Assembly (NCBI GenBank): GCA_946186115.1
Contig: CAMHLV010000005.1
Span: forward strand, 30,729-94,728
DNA length: 64,000 nt
Origin: an uncultured Prevotella sp.
GTDB taxonomy: Bacteria; Bacteroidota; Bacteroidia; Bacteroidales; Bacteroidaceae
Direction of reading: 5' to 3'
A model generated the notes under the pieces. It was not told the DNA's origin, did no database searches, and saw only the letters and a list, made by a program, of their open reading frames with translations. Made by a program: the position numbers and the translations under genes. Positions 52,538 to 61,368 of the stretch are shown here, in pieces (the stretch's first letter is position 1; each line of letters begins with the position of its first letter).

Positions 52538-52545
52538 CAAAGATA
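52538..52545 (-). promoter_or_regulatory. -7 promoter box for the GH51 gene
   Basis: Minus strand TATCTTTG, 34 bases before the ATG. Confidence 0.65.
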
Positions 52546-52679
52546 TGAAAATAATCTGAACACAGCAAGCTCAAATTCCATTTGCAACAAATACGTAATT
52601 ATTTGCAACATCTAGAAAAGTAATTGTTAAGAAAACCAAAAAACATCTATATATATAAGGTGTAACCAAAACTTTTATC

Positions 52680-52687
52680 TACTTTTG
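52680..52687 (+). promoter_or_regulatory. -7 promoter box for topA
   Basis: TACTTTTG followed by CAGCCC, 29 bases before the ATG. Confidence 0.65.
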
Positions 52688-52715
52688 CAGCCCGAATAAC
52701 AAACAATTGCAAAAT

Positions 52716-55064
52716 ATGCAGAAGAATTTAGTGATAGTGGAGTCGCCTGCAAAGGCAAAGACAATTGAGAAGTTTCTTGGCAGCGACTACAAGGTTATGT
52801 CGAGCTACGGACACATCCGCGACTTGAAGAAGAAGGAGATGAGCATCGACACAACAACCCTTCAGCCCGAATATGAGATACCGGCAGAGAAAGAGAAACT
52901 AGTAAAGGAGCTTCGCACTAATGCACAGAAAGCCGACAAGGTTTGGCTGGCTTCCGATGAAGACCGCGAAGGAGAAGCTATTTCTTGGCATCTGTGTGAG
53001 GTGCTGGGGCTTGATGAAAACAAGACTAACCGTATAGTATTTCATGAGATTACGGAGCCTGCCATCCTACAGGCTATCGAACATCCTCGCCATTTGGACA
53101 TGAATCTGGTAAATGCCCAGCAGGCCCGCCGTGTGCTCGACCGCCTGGTAGGCTTCAAGCTGTCACCCGTCTTGTGGCGCAAGGTTAAACCTGCTTTGTC
53201 GGCCGGCCGTGTGCAAAGTGTGGCTGTACGCCTGATAGTAGAGCGCGAACGCGAAATACAGGCATTTAAAAACGAACCTTATTATAGCATCAGCGGCATC
53301 TTTGCCATCACAAATGCCGACGGTTCTCAGAGTGAGGTGCGTGCATCACTGGCTCAGCGCATGAAGACCAAAGAAGAGGTTGAGCAGTTCTTAGACCAAT
53401 GCAAGGATGCTACGTTCAAAGTGGATTCTATCGTAAAGAAACCTGTGAAGCGTACCCCTGCTCCCCCCTTCACGACATCTACCCTCCAGCAGGAAGCAGC
53501 ACGCAAACTAGGATATACCGTCAGCCAGACCATGATGCTGGCTCAGCACTTGTACGAGCACGGACAGATTACATATATGCGTACTGACTCTGTGAACCTG
53601 TCATCACTATGCATAAATGCAAGCAAAGAAGAAGTATCGAATCTCTATGGTGCAGAATACAGCAAAGTAAGACAGTATCACACAAGTTCAAAAGGCGCTC
53701 AGGAGGCACACGAAGCCATACGTCCTACATATATGGACAAGACTGAGATAGAAGGTACTACCCAGGAGCGAAGACTATATGAACTGATCTGGAAGCGCAC
53801 TATCGCCAGCCAGATGTCGGATGCAGAACTGGAGAAGACCACTGTTGAGATTTCCATCAACGGCCAGCAAGGCGAAACCCTGCCTCAGAAGTTTATTGCC
53901 CAAGGAGAAGTAGTAAAGTTTGACGGTTTCCTGAAGGTTTACCGCGAGTCATCGGATGATGATGAGTCTGCCGACAACAACCAGTGGATTAATGGACAGT
54001 CAGAAAGTCACATCCTGCCTCCTATGGCTGATGGTATGGAACTGACAAAACGCGAGATCCAGGCAACGGAACGTTTCAGCCAGGGACCACAGCGCTATAC
54101 AGAAGCTTCGCTGGTTCACAAACTGGAAGAACTGGGAATAGGACGTCCTTCAACCTATGCGCCCACAATATCTACTATTCAACAGCGCGAATATGTTCAC
54201 AAAGGTGAACAGAAAGGCTTCGAACATACCTATGCCGTCATTACCCTCAAGGGAAGAGTGATAACCCATAAGGAACGAAAAGAAACAACTGGTTCTGACA
54301 AGGGAAAACTGCTTCCGACAGACATCGGACTAGTTGTTAACGACTTCCTGATGCAGTATTTCCCCACTATCATGGATTACAACTTTACGGCAAAGGTAGA
54401 ACAGGATTTCGATAAGATTGCCGAGGGTGGAGAGACATGGACAGACATGATGAGAACATTCTACAAGAACTTTGAGCCTGTTGTAGAGAAGACCATGAAC
54501 GAACGCCAAGAGCATAAGGCAGGAGAACGCAAGATAGGAACCGACCCGCAGAGCGGGCGCCCCGTATTTGTGAAAATTGGCCGCTTCGGTCCTGTCGTAC
54601 AGATAGGTACTGCCGATGACACTGAAAAGCCGCGCTTCGCACAATTGCCCAGCGACAAGAGCATGGAGACGCTCACTCTCGACGAAGCCCTGGAACTCTT
54701 CAAACTGCCGAGAGTAGTTGGTGATTTTGAAGGCGATCCTGTAACCATCGGCGCCGGTCGCTTCGGTCCCTATGTGCTGCACCAGAAGAAATACACCTCG
54801 CTGCCTAAGGGCATTGACCCAATGACCATAACACTCGACGAGGCCATAGCACTGATAGAAGAAAAGCGCAAGCAGGAGTCACAGAAATTCCTGAGAGCCT
54901 TTGATGCCGATGGCAAACTGCAGATACTCAACGGCCGCTACGGTCCCTATATCGTTTACGACGGCAAGAACTACCGCATGCCAAAGGCTCTGCACCAGCG
55001 TGCTGCCGAACTGACATACGACGAGTGCATGAAAATTGTGGAAGGCTCATCAAAGAAGAAATGA
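52716..55064 (+). CDS. topA: DNA topoisomerase I
   Basis: A 782-residue type IA topoisomerase that relaxes negative supercoils. I start at the ATG of MQKNLVIVESPAKAKTIEKFLG rather than the TTG three codons earlier. The Toprim acidic motif is LASDEDREGEAISWHL and the catalytic tyrosine lies in GQITYMRTDSVNLS. The C-terminus has repeated RFGPYV/RYGPYIV units in place of zinc fingers, as is usual in Bacteroidota. Its stop overlaps the aroK start by ATGA. Confidence 0.97.
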   Translation: MQKNLVIVESPAKAKTIEKFLGSDYKVMSSYGHIRDLKKKEMSIDTTTLQPEYEIPAEKEKLVKELRTNAQKADKVWLASDEDREGEAISWHLCEVLGLDENKTNRIVFHEITEPAILQAIEHPRHLDMNLVNAQQARRVLDRLVGFKLSPVLWRKVKPALSAGRVQSVAVRLIVEREREIQAFKNEPYYSISGIFAITNADGSQSEVRASLAQRMKTKEEVEQFLDQCKDATFKVDSIVKKPVKRTPAPPFTTSTLQQEAARKLGYTVSQTMMLAQHLYEHGQITYMRTDSVNLSSLCINASKEEVSNLYGAEYSKVRQYHTSSKGAQEAHEAIRPTYMDKTEIEGTTQERRLYELIWKRTIASQMSDAELEKTTVEISINGQQGETLPQKFIAQGEVVKFDGFLKVYRESSDDDESADNNQWINGQSESHILPPMADGMELTKREIQATERFSQGPQRYTEASLVHKLEELGIGRPSTYAPTISTIQQREYVHKGEQKGFEHTYAVITLKGRVITHKERKETTGSDKGKLLPTDIGLVVNDFLMQYFPTIMDYNFTAKVEQDFDKIAEGGETWTDMMRTFYKNFEPVVEKTMNERQEHKAGERKIGTDPQSGRPVFVKIGRFGPVVQIGTADDTEKPRFAQLPSDKSMETLTLDEALELFKLPRVVGDFEGDPVTIGAGRFGPYVLHQKKYTSLPKGIDPMTITLDEAIALIEEKRKQESQKFLRAFDADGKLQILNGRYGPYIVYDGKNYRMPKALHQRAAELTYDECMKIVEGSSKKK

Positions 55065-55588
55065 AACGCATCATCCTCATAGGCTACATGGGCTCCGGTA
55101 AGACCACCGTGGGTAAAGCTCTCTCAAAAGAGACGGGCATGATGTTCTACGATCTGGACTGGTATATTGAGAGCCGTATGCACAAGACGGTATCACAGAT
55201 TTTTGCAGAAAAGGGCGAGGAAGCTTTCCGCCAACTGGAGTACAACATGCTGCATGAGGTTGCTGAATTCGAGGACGTCATCATCAGTTGCGGAGGTGGC
55301 ACGCCCTGTTTCTTCGACAATATAGACTACCTGAATCAACAGGGTGACGTGGTCTATCTGAAAGCAACACCCGAGGTGCTTTACCGCCACCTGCTTATGG
55401 CCAAGGTTGAGCGCCCACTGCTGAAAGACAAGACTTCGGAGGAACTGACAGCATATATCACTGAGCATCTGAAGGAGCGCGAGCCATTCTACCAGAAGGC
55501 CCGCTACACACTGGATGTCAGCGTGCTCGACGACTATGACAAAATAAAGGTCAGCGTAGCTACTCTACGTAACATGCTGAATATTTGA
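55061..55588 (+). CDS. aroK: Shikimate kinase
   Basis: A 175-residue P-loop kinase phosphorylating shikimate in aromatic amino-acid synthesis. Walker A is GYMGSGKTTVGKAL, the shikimate-binding DLDWYIESRM carries the family Asp, and IISCGGGTPC and ERPLLKDK match the other signature regions. The start ATG overlaps the topA stop, implying translational coupling; the ORF-track start lies inside topA. Confidence 0.95.
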   Translation: MKRIILIGYMGSGKTTVGKALSKETGMMFYDLDWYIESRMHKTVSQIFAEKGEEAFRQLEYNMLHEVAEFEDVIISCGGGTPCFFDNIDYLNQQGDVVYLKATPEVLYRHLLMAKVERPLLKDKTSEELTAYITEHLKEREPFYQKARYTLDVSVLDDYDKIKVSVATLRNMLNI

Positions 55589-55598
55589 AGTTAACAAC

Positions 55599-55606
55599 TA
55601 CTTTTG
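55599..55606 (+). promoter_or_regulatory. Candidate -7 promoter box for speA
   Basis: TACTTTTG, 44 bases upstream of the speA ATG. A CACTTTTCACAATTCACTTTTC word repeat lies between it and the gene. Confidence 0.45.
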
Positions 55607-55623
55607 GACGACAGTAAATTATT

Positions 55624-55648
55624 CACTTTTCACAATTCACTTTTCAGT
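55624..55648. repeat. TTCACTTTTCACAATTCACTTTTC word repeat
   Basis: Reverse complement of the repeat at 17582-17606, with one mismatch over 22 bases. Confidence 0.55.
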
Positions 55649-55649
55649 T

Positions 55650-57542
55650 ATGAAGAAATGGACGATTGAGGACTCACGTGAACTCTACAACATCAACGGC
55701 TGGGGTACCAGTTACTTTGGTATCAATGAACAGGGCAACGTCTATGTGACCCCCTGCAAAGATGGCACACAGATAGACTTGCGCGAGGTGATGGACGAAC
55801 TGTCGCTGCGCGACGTGCAGTCTCCTGTACTGCTTCGCTTTCCAGATATCCTGGACAACCGCATCGAAAAGACGTGGAGCTGTTTCAAAAAAGCAGCCAA
55901 GGAATATGACTACAAGGGCGAGAACTACGTGGTTTATCCCATCAAGGTAAACCAAATGCAGCCCGTAGTAGAGGAGATAATTTCTCACGGCCGTAAGTTC
56001 AACCTCGGCGTAGAAGCAGGCTCAAAGCCAGAACTGCATGCCGTTATTGCCGTTCAGTGCCAGAGCGACTCCATCATTGTCTGCAACGGATACAAAGACC
56101 AGTCGTATATAGAACTGGCACTTCTGGCACAGAAAATGGGCAAGCAGATATTCATCGTCGTAGAGAAACCTAACGAACTGGAACTCATTGCTCGCGAAGC
56201 CAAGAAACTCGGTGTTCGTCCCAATATAGGAATTCGCATCAAGTTGGCATCTTCCGGCAGTGGAAAGTGGGAAGAGAGTGGTGGCGATGCCTCGAAATTC
56301 GGACTGACCAGTGCTGAACTGCTGGAGGCATTGGAGCTGCTTGACAAAAAAGATATGCGCGACTGCCTGCGACTCATCCATTTCCACATCGGCAGCCAGA
56401 TTACCAAAATACGCCGCATTCAAACGGCCCTGAGAGAAGCGTCGCAGTTCTACATTCAGCTCCATAAGATGGGCTATAACGTAGATTTTGTTGACTGTGG
56501 AGGCGGACTGGGTGTCGATTACGACGGAACACGCTCACCATCAAGTGAGAGTTCTGTCAACTACTCAATACAAGAGTATGTCAACGACTGTATATACACC
56601 TTTGTTGAAGCAGCCAACAAGAATGGCATTCCACATCCCAACATAATCACTGAGAGTGGCCGCTCTCTGGCTGCCCACCACTCAGTGCTGGTAATCGACG
56701 TGCTGGAGACTGCATCACTCCCCGAGATGCCTGAGGAGTTCGAACCTGAAGAGAATTCACATCAACTGGTGAAGGACCTCTACGACATCTGGGACAACCT
56801 GTCGCCGCGCAACGTTCTTGAAGACTGGCACGATGCAGAACAGATACGCGAGGAGGTGCTCGACCTCTTCTCTCACGGCATTGTCGATCTTAAGACACGT
56901 GCCGAGATAGAGTCAATGTACTGGAGTGTTTGCCACGAGATACATGCTCTGGCAAAGAGTCTCAAGCATATCCCTGAGGAACTTATGAACATTGACAAGT
57001 TGTTGGCCGACAAGTATTTCTGCAACTTCTCACTGTTCCAGTCACTGCCAGACTCATGGGCTATCGATCAACTTTTCCCCATAATGCCCATCCAGCGCTT
57101 GAACGAACGCCCGACACGCAATGCCACCCTGCAGGATATCACCTGCGACTCCGATGGCAAGATAGCATCGTTCGTCACCAACCGCCACAACTCGCATGCC
57201 CTGCCGGTACACCCACTGAAGAAGAACGAGTCGTACTATTTAGGCGTATTCCTTGTAGGAGCATATCAGGAGATACTTGGCGACATGCACAACCTCTTCG
57301 GCGACACAACAGCTGTACACATCTCTGTGAAAGACGGCCACTACCATATCGACCAGATTATCGATGGCGAGACAGTGGCCGAAGTTCTCGACTATGTGCA
57401 GTACGACCCCAAGAAACTGGTACGCCAGTTGGAAGTATGGGTTACCAAGAGTGTCAAACAAGGAAAGATTACACTTGAGGAAGGCAAGGAATTCCTCAGC
57501 AACTACCGCTCCGGTCTATACGGATATACTTATTTGGAATAA
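55650..57542 (+). CDS. speA: Biosynthetic arginine decarboxylase
   Basis: A 630-residue PLP enzyme of the SpeA type that decarboxylates arginine to agmatine, the first step to putrescine and spermidine. The PLP lysine is in VVYPIKVNQMQPVVEEI, the phosphate/glycine loop in DCGGGLGVDYDGTRS, and HFHIGSQI and RSLAAHHSVLV match the fold-III barrel and second domain. ERPTRNATLQDITCDSDGKI contains the catalytic cysteine region. Length is normal. It is followed 31 bases later by sufE. Confidence 0.96.
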   Translation: MKKWTIEDSRELYNINGWGTSYFGINEQGNVYVTPCKDGTQIDLREVMDELSLRDVQSPVLLRFPDILDNRIEKTWSCFKKAAKEYDYKGENYVVYPIKVNQMQPVVEEIISHGRKFNLGVEAGSKPELHAVIAVQCQSDSIIVCNGYKDQSYIELALLAQKMGKQIFIVVEKPNELELIAREAKKLGVRPNIGIRIKLASSGSGKWEESGGDASKFGLTSAELLEALELLDKKDMRDCLRLIHFHIGSQITKIRRIQTALREASQFYIQLHKMGYNVDFVDCGGGLGVDYDGTRSPSSESSVNYSIQEYVNDCIYTFVEAANKNGIPHPNIITESGRSLAAHHSVLVIDVLETASLPEMPEEFEPEENSHQLVKDLYDIWDNLSPRNVLEDWHDAEQIREEVLDLFSHGIVDLKTRAEIESMYWSVCHEIHALAKSLKHIPEELMNIDKLLADKYFCNFSLFQSLPDSWAIDQLFPIMPIQRLNERPTRNATLQDITCDSDGKIASFVTNRHNSHALPVHPLKKNESYYLGVFLVGAYQEILGDMHNLFGDTTAVHISVKDGHYHIDQIIDGETVAEVLDYVQYDPKKLVRQLEVWVTKSVKQGKITLEEGKEFLSNYRSGLYGYTYLE

Positions 57543-57573
57543 GATGAGAGGTAAATAGTAAATTGAAGATATT

Positions 57574-58023
57574 ATGGAAACTATCAACGAGATACAAGAC
57601 GAAATAATAGAAGAGTTCTCTGGTTTTGATGACTGGATGGACAAATACCAGCTGCTGATTGACTTAGGCAACGAGCAAGAACCCCTTGACGAACAGTATA
57701 AAACAGAAAGCAACCTGATAGACGGTTGCCAGAGCCGCGTATGGCTGCAAGCCGATTATATTAAGTCAGAAGATGCCGGGCAGGAAACAGGAGTCCTGCA
57801 ATTCACCGCCGAGAGTGATGCACTAATCGTAAAAGGCATCGTGGCTCTGCTCATTCGCGTACTCTCAGGACATACTCCTGAGGAAATTCTTGATGCCGAC
57901 CTCTATTTCATCGATCGTATCGGACTTAAGGATCATCTGTCGCCTACTCGTTCCAACGGTTTGCTGGCCATGGTAAAGCAAATGCGAATGTATGCCATGG
58001 CTTTTAAAGCAAAGCAGGATTAG
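57574..58023 (+). CDS. sufE: SufE-like cysteine desulfurase activator
   Basis: A 149-residue SufE-fold protein that accepts persulfide from a SufS-type desulfurase and passes it to Fe-S assembly. The acceptor cysteine lies in LIDGCQSRVWLQ (about residue 51) and GLKDHLSPTRSNGLLAMVKQM is the conserved C-terminal helix. Its stop overlaps the end of the converging phosphatase gene by 20 bases. It could be a partner for a standard SufS elsewhere or for the encapsulated desulfurase in this window. Confidence 0.93.
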   Translation: METINEIQDEIIEEFSGFDDWMDKYQLLIDLGNEQEPLDEQYKTESNLIDGCQSRVWLQADYIKSEDAGQETGVLQFTAESDALIVKGIVALLIRVLSGHTPEEILDADLYFIDRIGLKDHLSPTRSNGLLAMVKQMRMYAMAFKAKQD

Positions 58024-59323
58024 GGCTGACTTTGACGCAAGCGTCATACTCGTCAAGTTTCTTCAGATAGTATTCGCGGAAATCGCGCCAGTGATAATAA
58101 GGGGCTATGTCTGTCTGTATAGGCAACATAGCCTCTGCTTCGTTCAGCAAGACCTTGAAGATAACATCACGGTCTGTAGGGCCGGAGCGGTAGAATACCA
58201 GTTGAATATTCGAAGCCATGGGAAACACCAGACAAGCCCACCAGCCATTCTCCTCCAAGTCCTCAAGATTATCAGTTTGCAAGTCAAAACCATTGATACC
58301 CAACAGACAAGTCAGTGGCAACACGACAGTTTCATGGCCATAGCGCAGTTGAACTGTAGTATTTGGCAACTGCAGACAACTGTCAGCATCCTGAATTATC
58401 TGGCGCAGCAGGTAGCGCTGTGAATAGTGACGATAGCCACCATTGTGAGGCGACGGTCCATAAACTAAATACCACCACGCATTCTCACGCTGCCAGAATT
58501 GGTGAATCTCCTCGAACGAGAACAAATCTATCATTGTGGAGCTGTCATCCATATGTGTGTTCTGCTGTATCAAGGCAGTCTTGAGAAGATAGTAATTAAG
58601 CCATTCTTCATCTACCACCTTCCTCACACTGTCAGGATGGATGAACAATTTCTCCATCAGACGAGGATTCCGAATTCGCGAACTACAATAGTTATCGTAA
58701 GCCTTAGTAGCCTCAGCAGTCATTAAACTGTCACGAAACTTACGGTCTTGATGATTCATGTAGAACATAGTGCGATTAGAAGCATCCATCGTAATATTCA
58801 ACTTTGGATTGATGCTCTTCATCTCTTGAAGGGCAGAGCCCATAGAGAGTATGCAATGGGTTACCGTAGTGCTCTTAGCATCGATACTGGCATTGCCACG
58901 GAACACTTCAGGGAAACGCTTCATCATTCTACGCGCTATATTACGGTGCTGCAGCTTGCCAAGTCCACTGAGATCTCCCCAACGGCCTTCAGAGTCGCTA
59001 ATGATAAGCTGGAGTTCTTGAAGAGTCTCCTTACCAGTCTGGGTGAGTTCGCCCATGCTATCGGCACTGCATAACATACGGAATGGGATGTCATATCCCT
59101 TACGGTTATTGAGATATCGTGAGCCATGACAACCGTAATGGGAAATATAGAAAGGACGCTTCCCCGCAGGAGGAGGTGTCATATAGGGCTTCACGCTGTC
59201 GGGATAGATACAGTAGTTGCTGGCAGAGAAATTACGGTTTTGATTGATAAATTCAAAAGCCGACTGTGCCCAAGTACTTACAGACAATAATGTCATAAGT
59301 ACTGCCGCCAATATGATTCTCAT
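58004..59323 (-). CDS. Histidine-phosphatase-family protein with altered RHG motif
   Basis: A 439-residue exported protein (signal MRIILAAVLMTLLSVSTWAQ; a start five codons upstream is also possible). It belongs to the branch-2 histidine phosphatases (phytase, inositol polyphosphate phosphatase). The active-site motif RHGxR reads YGCHGSRY: the nucleophile histidine is kept but the first arginine is cysteine. The proton-donor region is RYGHETVV, as in the paralogue. It is the downstream member of a tandem pair with the gene at 59325-60614. It could be inactive, altered in activity, or a binding protein. Confidence 0.85.
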   Translation of the reverse strand: MRIILAAVLMTLLSVSTWAQSAFEFINQNRNFSASNYCIYPDSVKPYMTPPPAGKRPFYISHYGCHGSRYLNNRKGYDIPFRMLCSADSMGELTQTGKETLQELQLIISDSEGRWGDLSGLGKLQHRNIARRMMKRFPEVFRGNASIDAKSTTVTHCILSMGSALQEMKSINPKLNITMDASNRTMFYMNHQDRKFRDSLMTAEATKAYDNYCSSRIRNPRLMEKLFIHPDSVRKVVDEEWLNYYLLKTALIQQNTHMDDSSTMIDLFSFEEIHQFWQRENAWWYLVYGPSPHNGGYRHYSQRYLLRQIIQDADSCLQLPNTTVQLRYGHETVVLPLTCLLGINGFDLQTDNLEDLEENGWWACLVFPMASNIQLVFYRSGPTDRDVIFKVLLNEAEAMLPIQTDIAPYYHWRDFREYYLKKLDEYDACVKVSPNPALL

Positions 59324-59324
59324 C

Positions 59325-60614
59325 TTAATCCCGTTCATACTTATCCAGTTTTTTCAAAAAATAGTCACGGAAATCACTCCACCGATAATATGGAGGATTA
59401 GAAGTCTTCAATGGCAGTGTTGCCTCATTCTCATTCAGTAACACCTTAAAAACTACATCAGTGTCATATGGGTCACTTCTATAGAAAACAAACTGAATGT
59501 TTGCTCCCATAGGGAAAATCTTGTAATTAGCCCATCCCTTTTTGTCAACCGACTCAAGGTCACTGGTGGCCAGGCCATAGCCGTTCAGATCAAGCAGGCA
59601 TACCAATGGCAGTATGACTGTCTCGTGACCATAACGCAGATGCACACTACTGCGAGGCTGGCGAATACAGCTATCGGCCTGCTCGATGATCTTCCGCAAC
59701 AGGTTGCGTTGTGAATATGGTTGCAGGCCACCATTTAGGGTACATCCCCCAAAGGCTATATACCACCAAGCGTTTTCTTTTTTCCAGTTACGATATATCT
59801 CATCATCAGTAAACAAGTCATATAGGGTGATACTATTACTGATGGCGGTACTCTGGATGTTGCTGGCCACCTTAAACAAGTAGTAATTCAACTTGCCACT
59901 ATCAACATGTTGACGGATGTATGCAGAATCGTTGAAGAGTGTCAGCATAAGCCGGTTGTTGTCTTCATACTTTTTTATAAAGACATTATATGTTGCCTGT
60001 GTGGCAGAGTCTAACTTCATATCAAAAAGTTTCTTGTCCTGCTGGTTAAGATAGTACATATCACGTGAGGTGGCATTATGGTGTATCTTTACTTTGGGAC
60101 GTATAGCCGACAACTGCATCAATGCATTCTCCATAGAGAGCACACATCGGCGCACTACGGTACTTCGCGCATCGACAGTGACATTTCCATCAAAGACTTC
60201 GGGAAAGCGCTGTACCATGCGGGTAATAATATGACGGTGCTGCCTTGCCCCCAATGGAGTCAGTTCACCCCACCGTCCGAAGGCGTCCTCTCTGATTTTT
60301 CTCAGTCTTTCGAGCACGTTGCGCCCAAAAGGGGTCAACTTGTTGGCGCTATCTGCTGCTGCAAGTATAAAATAGGGAATGTCATAGGTGCTCTGCTGGT
60401 TGTGGTAGCGCGAACCGTGACGGCCATAGTGAGAGATATAAAACGGCTGCTTACCGTCGGGAGGAGGTGTGAGATGCAACTGCTTAGGGCTGGGATATGC
60501 CATGTAATTGCTGGCCGAACACCGCAGGTTATTGCTAATCTCCTCGCGTAGTGTCTGTGCCAAGAGACCCCCAACAAATAGTAACAAGGATGCAATAAGC
60601 AGTATTTTTCTCAT
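59325..60614 (-). CDS. Histidine acid phosphatase-family protein (MINPP/phytase-like)
   Basis: A 429-residue exported phosphatase (signal MRKILLIASLLLFVGGLLAQ; the ORF-track start crosses the promoter). The complete catalytic motif HYGRHGSRYHN and the HE motif HLRYGHETVILPL are present, as in inositol polyphosphate phosphatases of gut Bacteroidota. ARQHRHIITRMVQRFPEVF supplies another phosphate-binding stretch. Likely releases phosphate from phytate or other phosphomonoesters in the periplasm. Gap to the paralogue is one base between stop and its preferred start. A TAATTTTG box at 60635-60642 drives the pair. Confidence 0.9.
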   Translation of the reverse strand: MRKILLIASLLLFVGGLLAQTLREEISNNLRCSASNYMAYPSPKQLHLTPPPDGKQPFYISHYGRHGSRYHNQQSTYDIPYFILAAADSANKLTPFGRNVLERLRKIREDAFGRWGELTPLGARQHRHIITRMVQRFPEVFDGNVTVDARSTVVRRCVLSMENALMQLSAIRPKVKIHHNATSRDMYYLNQQDKKLFDMKLDSATQATYNVFIKKYEDNNRLMLTLFNDSAYIRQHVDSGKLNYYLFKVASNIQSTAISNSITLYDLFTDDEIYRNWKKENAWWYIAFGGCTLNGGLQPYSQRNLLRKIIEQADSCIRQPRSSVHLRYGHETVILPLVCLLDLNGYGLATSDLESVDKKGWANYKIFPMGANIQFVFYRSDPYDTDVVFKVLLNENEATLPLKTSNPPYYRWSDFRDYFLKKLDKYERD

Positions 60615-60634
60615 AATGATTATTAATTTGGCTG

Positions 60635-60642
60635 CAAAATTA
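60635..60642 (-). promoter_or_regulatory. -7 promoter box for the phosphatase pair
   Basis: Minus strand TAATTTTG, 21 bases before the ATG. Confidence 0.6.
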
Positions 60643-60653
60643 GAAAATTTTCG

Positions 60654-60661
60654 TATATTTG
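60654..60661 (+). promoter_or_regulatory. -7 promoter box for 60688 gene
   Basis: TATATTTG, 27 bases before the ATG, divergent from and almost touching the phosphatase promoter. Confidence 0.6.
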
Positions 60662-60687
60662 CAAAATAATTTTCCAAAAAACGTGTC

Positions 60688-61335
60688 ATGGCAAATAAAC
60701 AACAATGGCAAGACGACTACTGGCTGCTGCTTATGCAAGTTTACCTGCGCAAGCCTGTCGGCATCAAACCGATGTATAGTCGTGAGATGGTGGAACTGAG
60801 TATGGAACTTCACATTGCACCACAGGTACTTCACGAACGCTTGGGTGACATAGCCCAGTTGCGCACACCGCGTATTGAGCGCATCTGGAACACTTATGGT
60901 CAAAACCCTCGAAGACTATCACGTGCGGTAAGCCTCTTGCGCCAGATGAAAGGGTTCAACTCGGGTGGCGAGTTCTATGAAGGTGTGGAGATGCAAGAAA
61001 CTTTCGAATGCAATTTCCGCCCTTTGGCAGAAGACGAACACCTTACCCCTGTAATGCTTATTATAATTCTCGACCTCTACTTCAGACTGACACCAATCAC
61101 AATGGTTAGTGGCACACCTGAGGTGCAGGAACTGGCACGCATGTTGCATATTCCCTCAGCGCTGGTAGTGGAGGTGATGGAGGTATTCCAGCATTGCGAT
61201 CCTTATCTTAACCGGCACGATGTCACCTTCAGTCAGTTGCTACTGCCCTGCCAGCGCACTTGGCAGAAATATGGCAACGGCGACATACGGCAATTAGCAG
61301 ATTTTGCCGAACAACTAAAGGCATACTACCAATAA
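60688..61335 (+). CDS. Conserved hypothetical protein with duplicated helical motif
   Basis: A 215-residue soluble protein with no signal peptide, which I do not recognise. Two similar helical stretches are visible: MVELSMELHIAPQVLHERL (about residues 34-52) and VQELARMLHIPSALVVEVME (about 150-169). Both look like the LHI-P/AP-type recognition helix of helix-turn-helix proteins, so a DNA-binding role is possible but unproven. It is transcribed divergently from the phosphatase pair and is followed after 34 bases by the GH3 gene. Confidence 0.7.
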   Translation: MANKQQWQDDYWLLLMQVYLRKPVGIKPMYSREMVELSMELHIAPQVLHERLGDIAQLRTPRIERIWNTYGQNPRRLSRAVSLLRQMKGFNSGGEFYEGVEMQETFECNFRPLAEDEHLTPVMLIIILDLYFRLTPITMVSGTPEVQELARMLHIPSALVVEVMEVFQHCDPYLNRHDVTFSQLLLPCQRTWQKYGNGDIRQLADFAEQLKAYYQ

Positions 61336-61368
61336 TTTTTCATTAACAATCTAAATACTATATCAACT

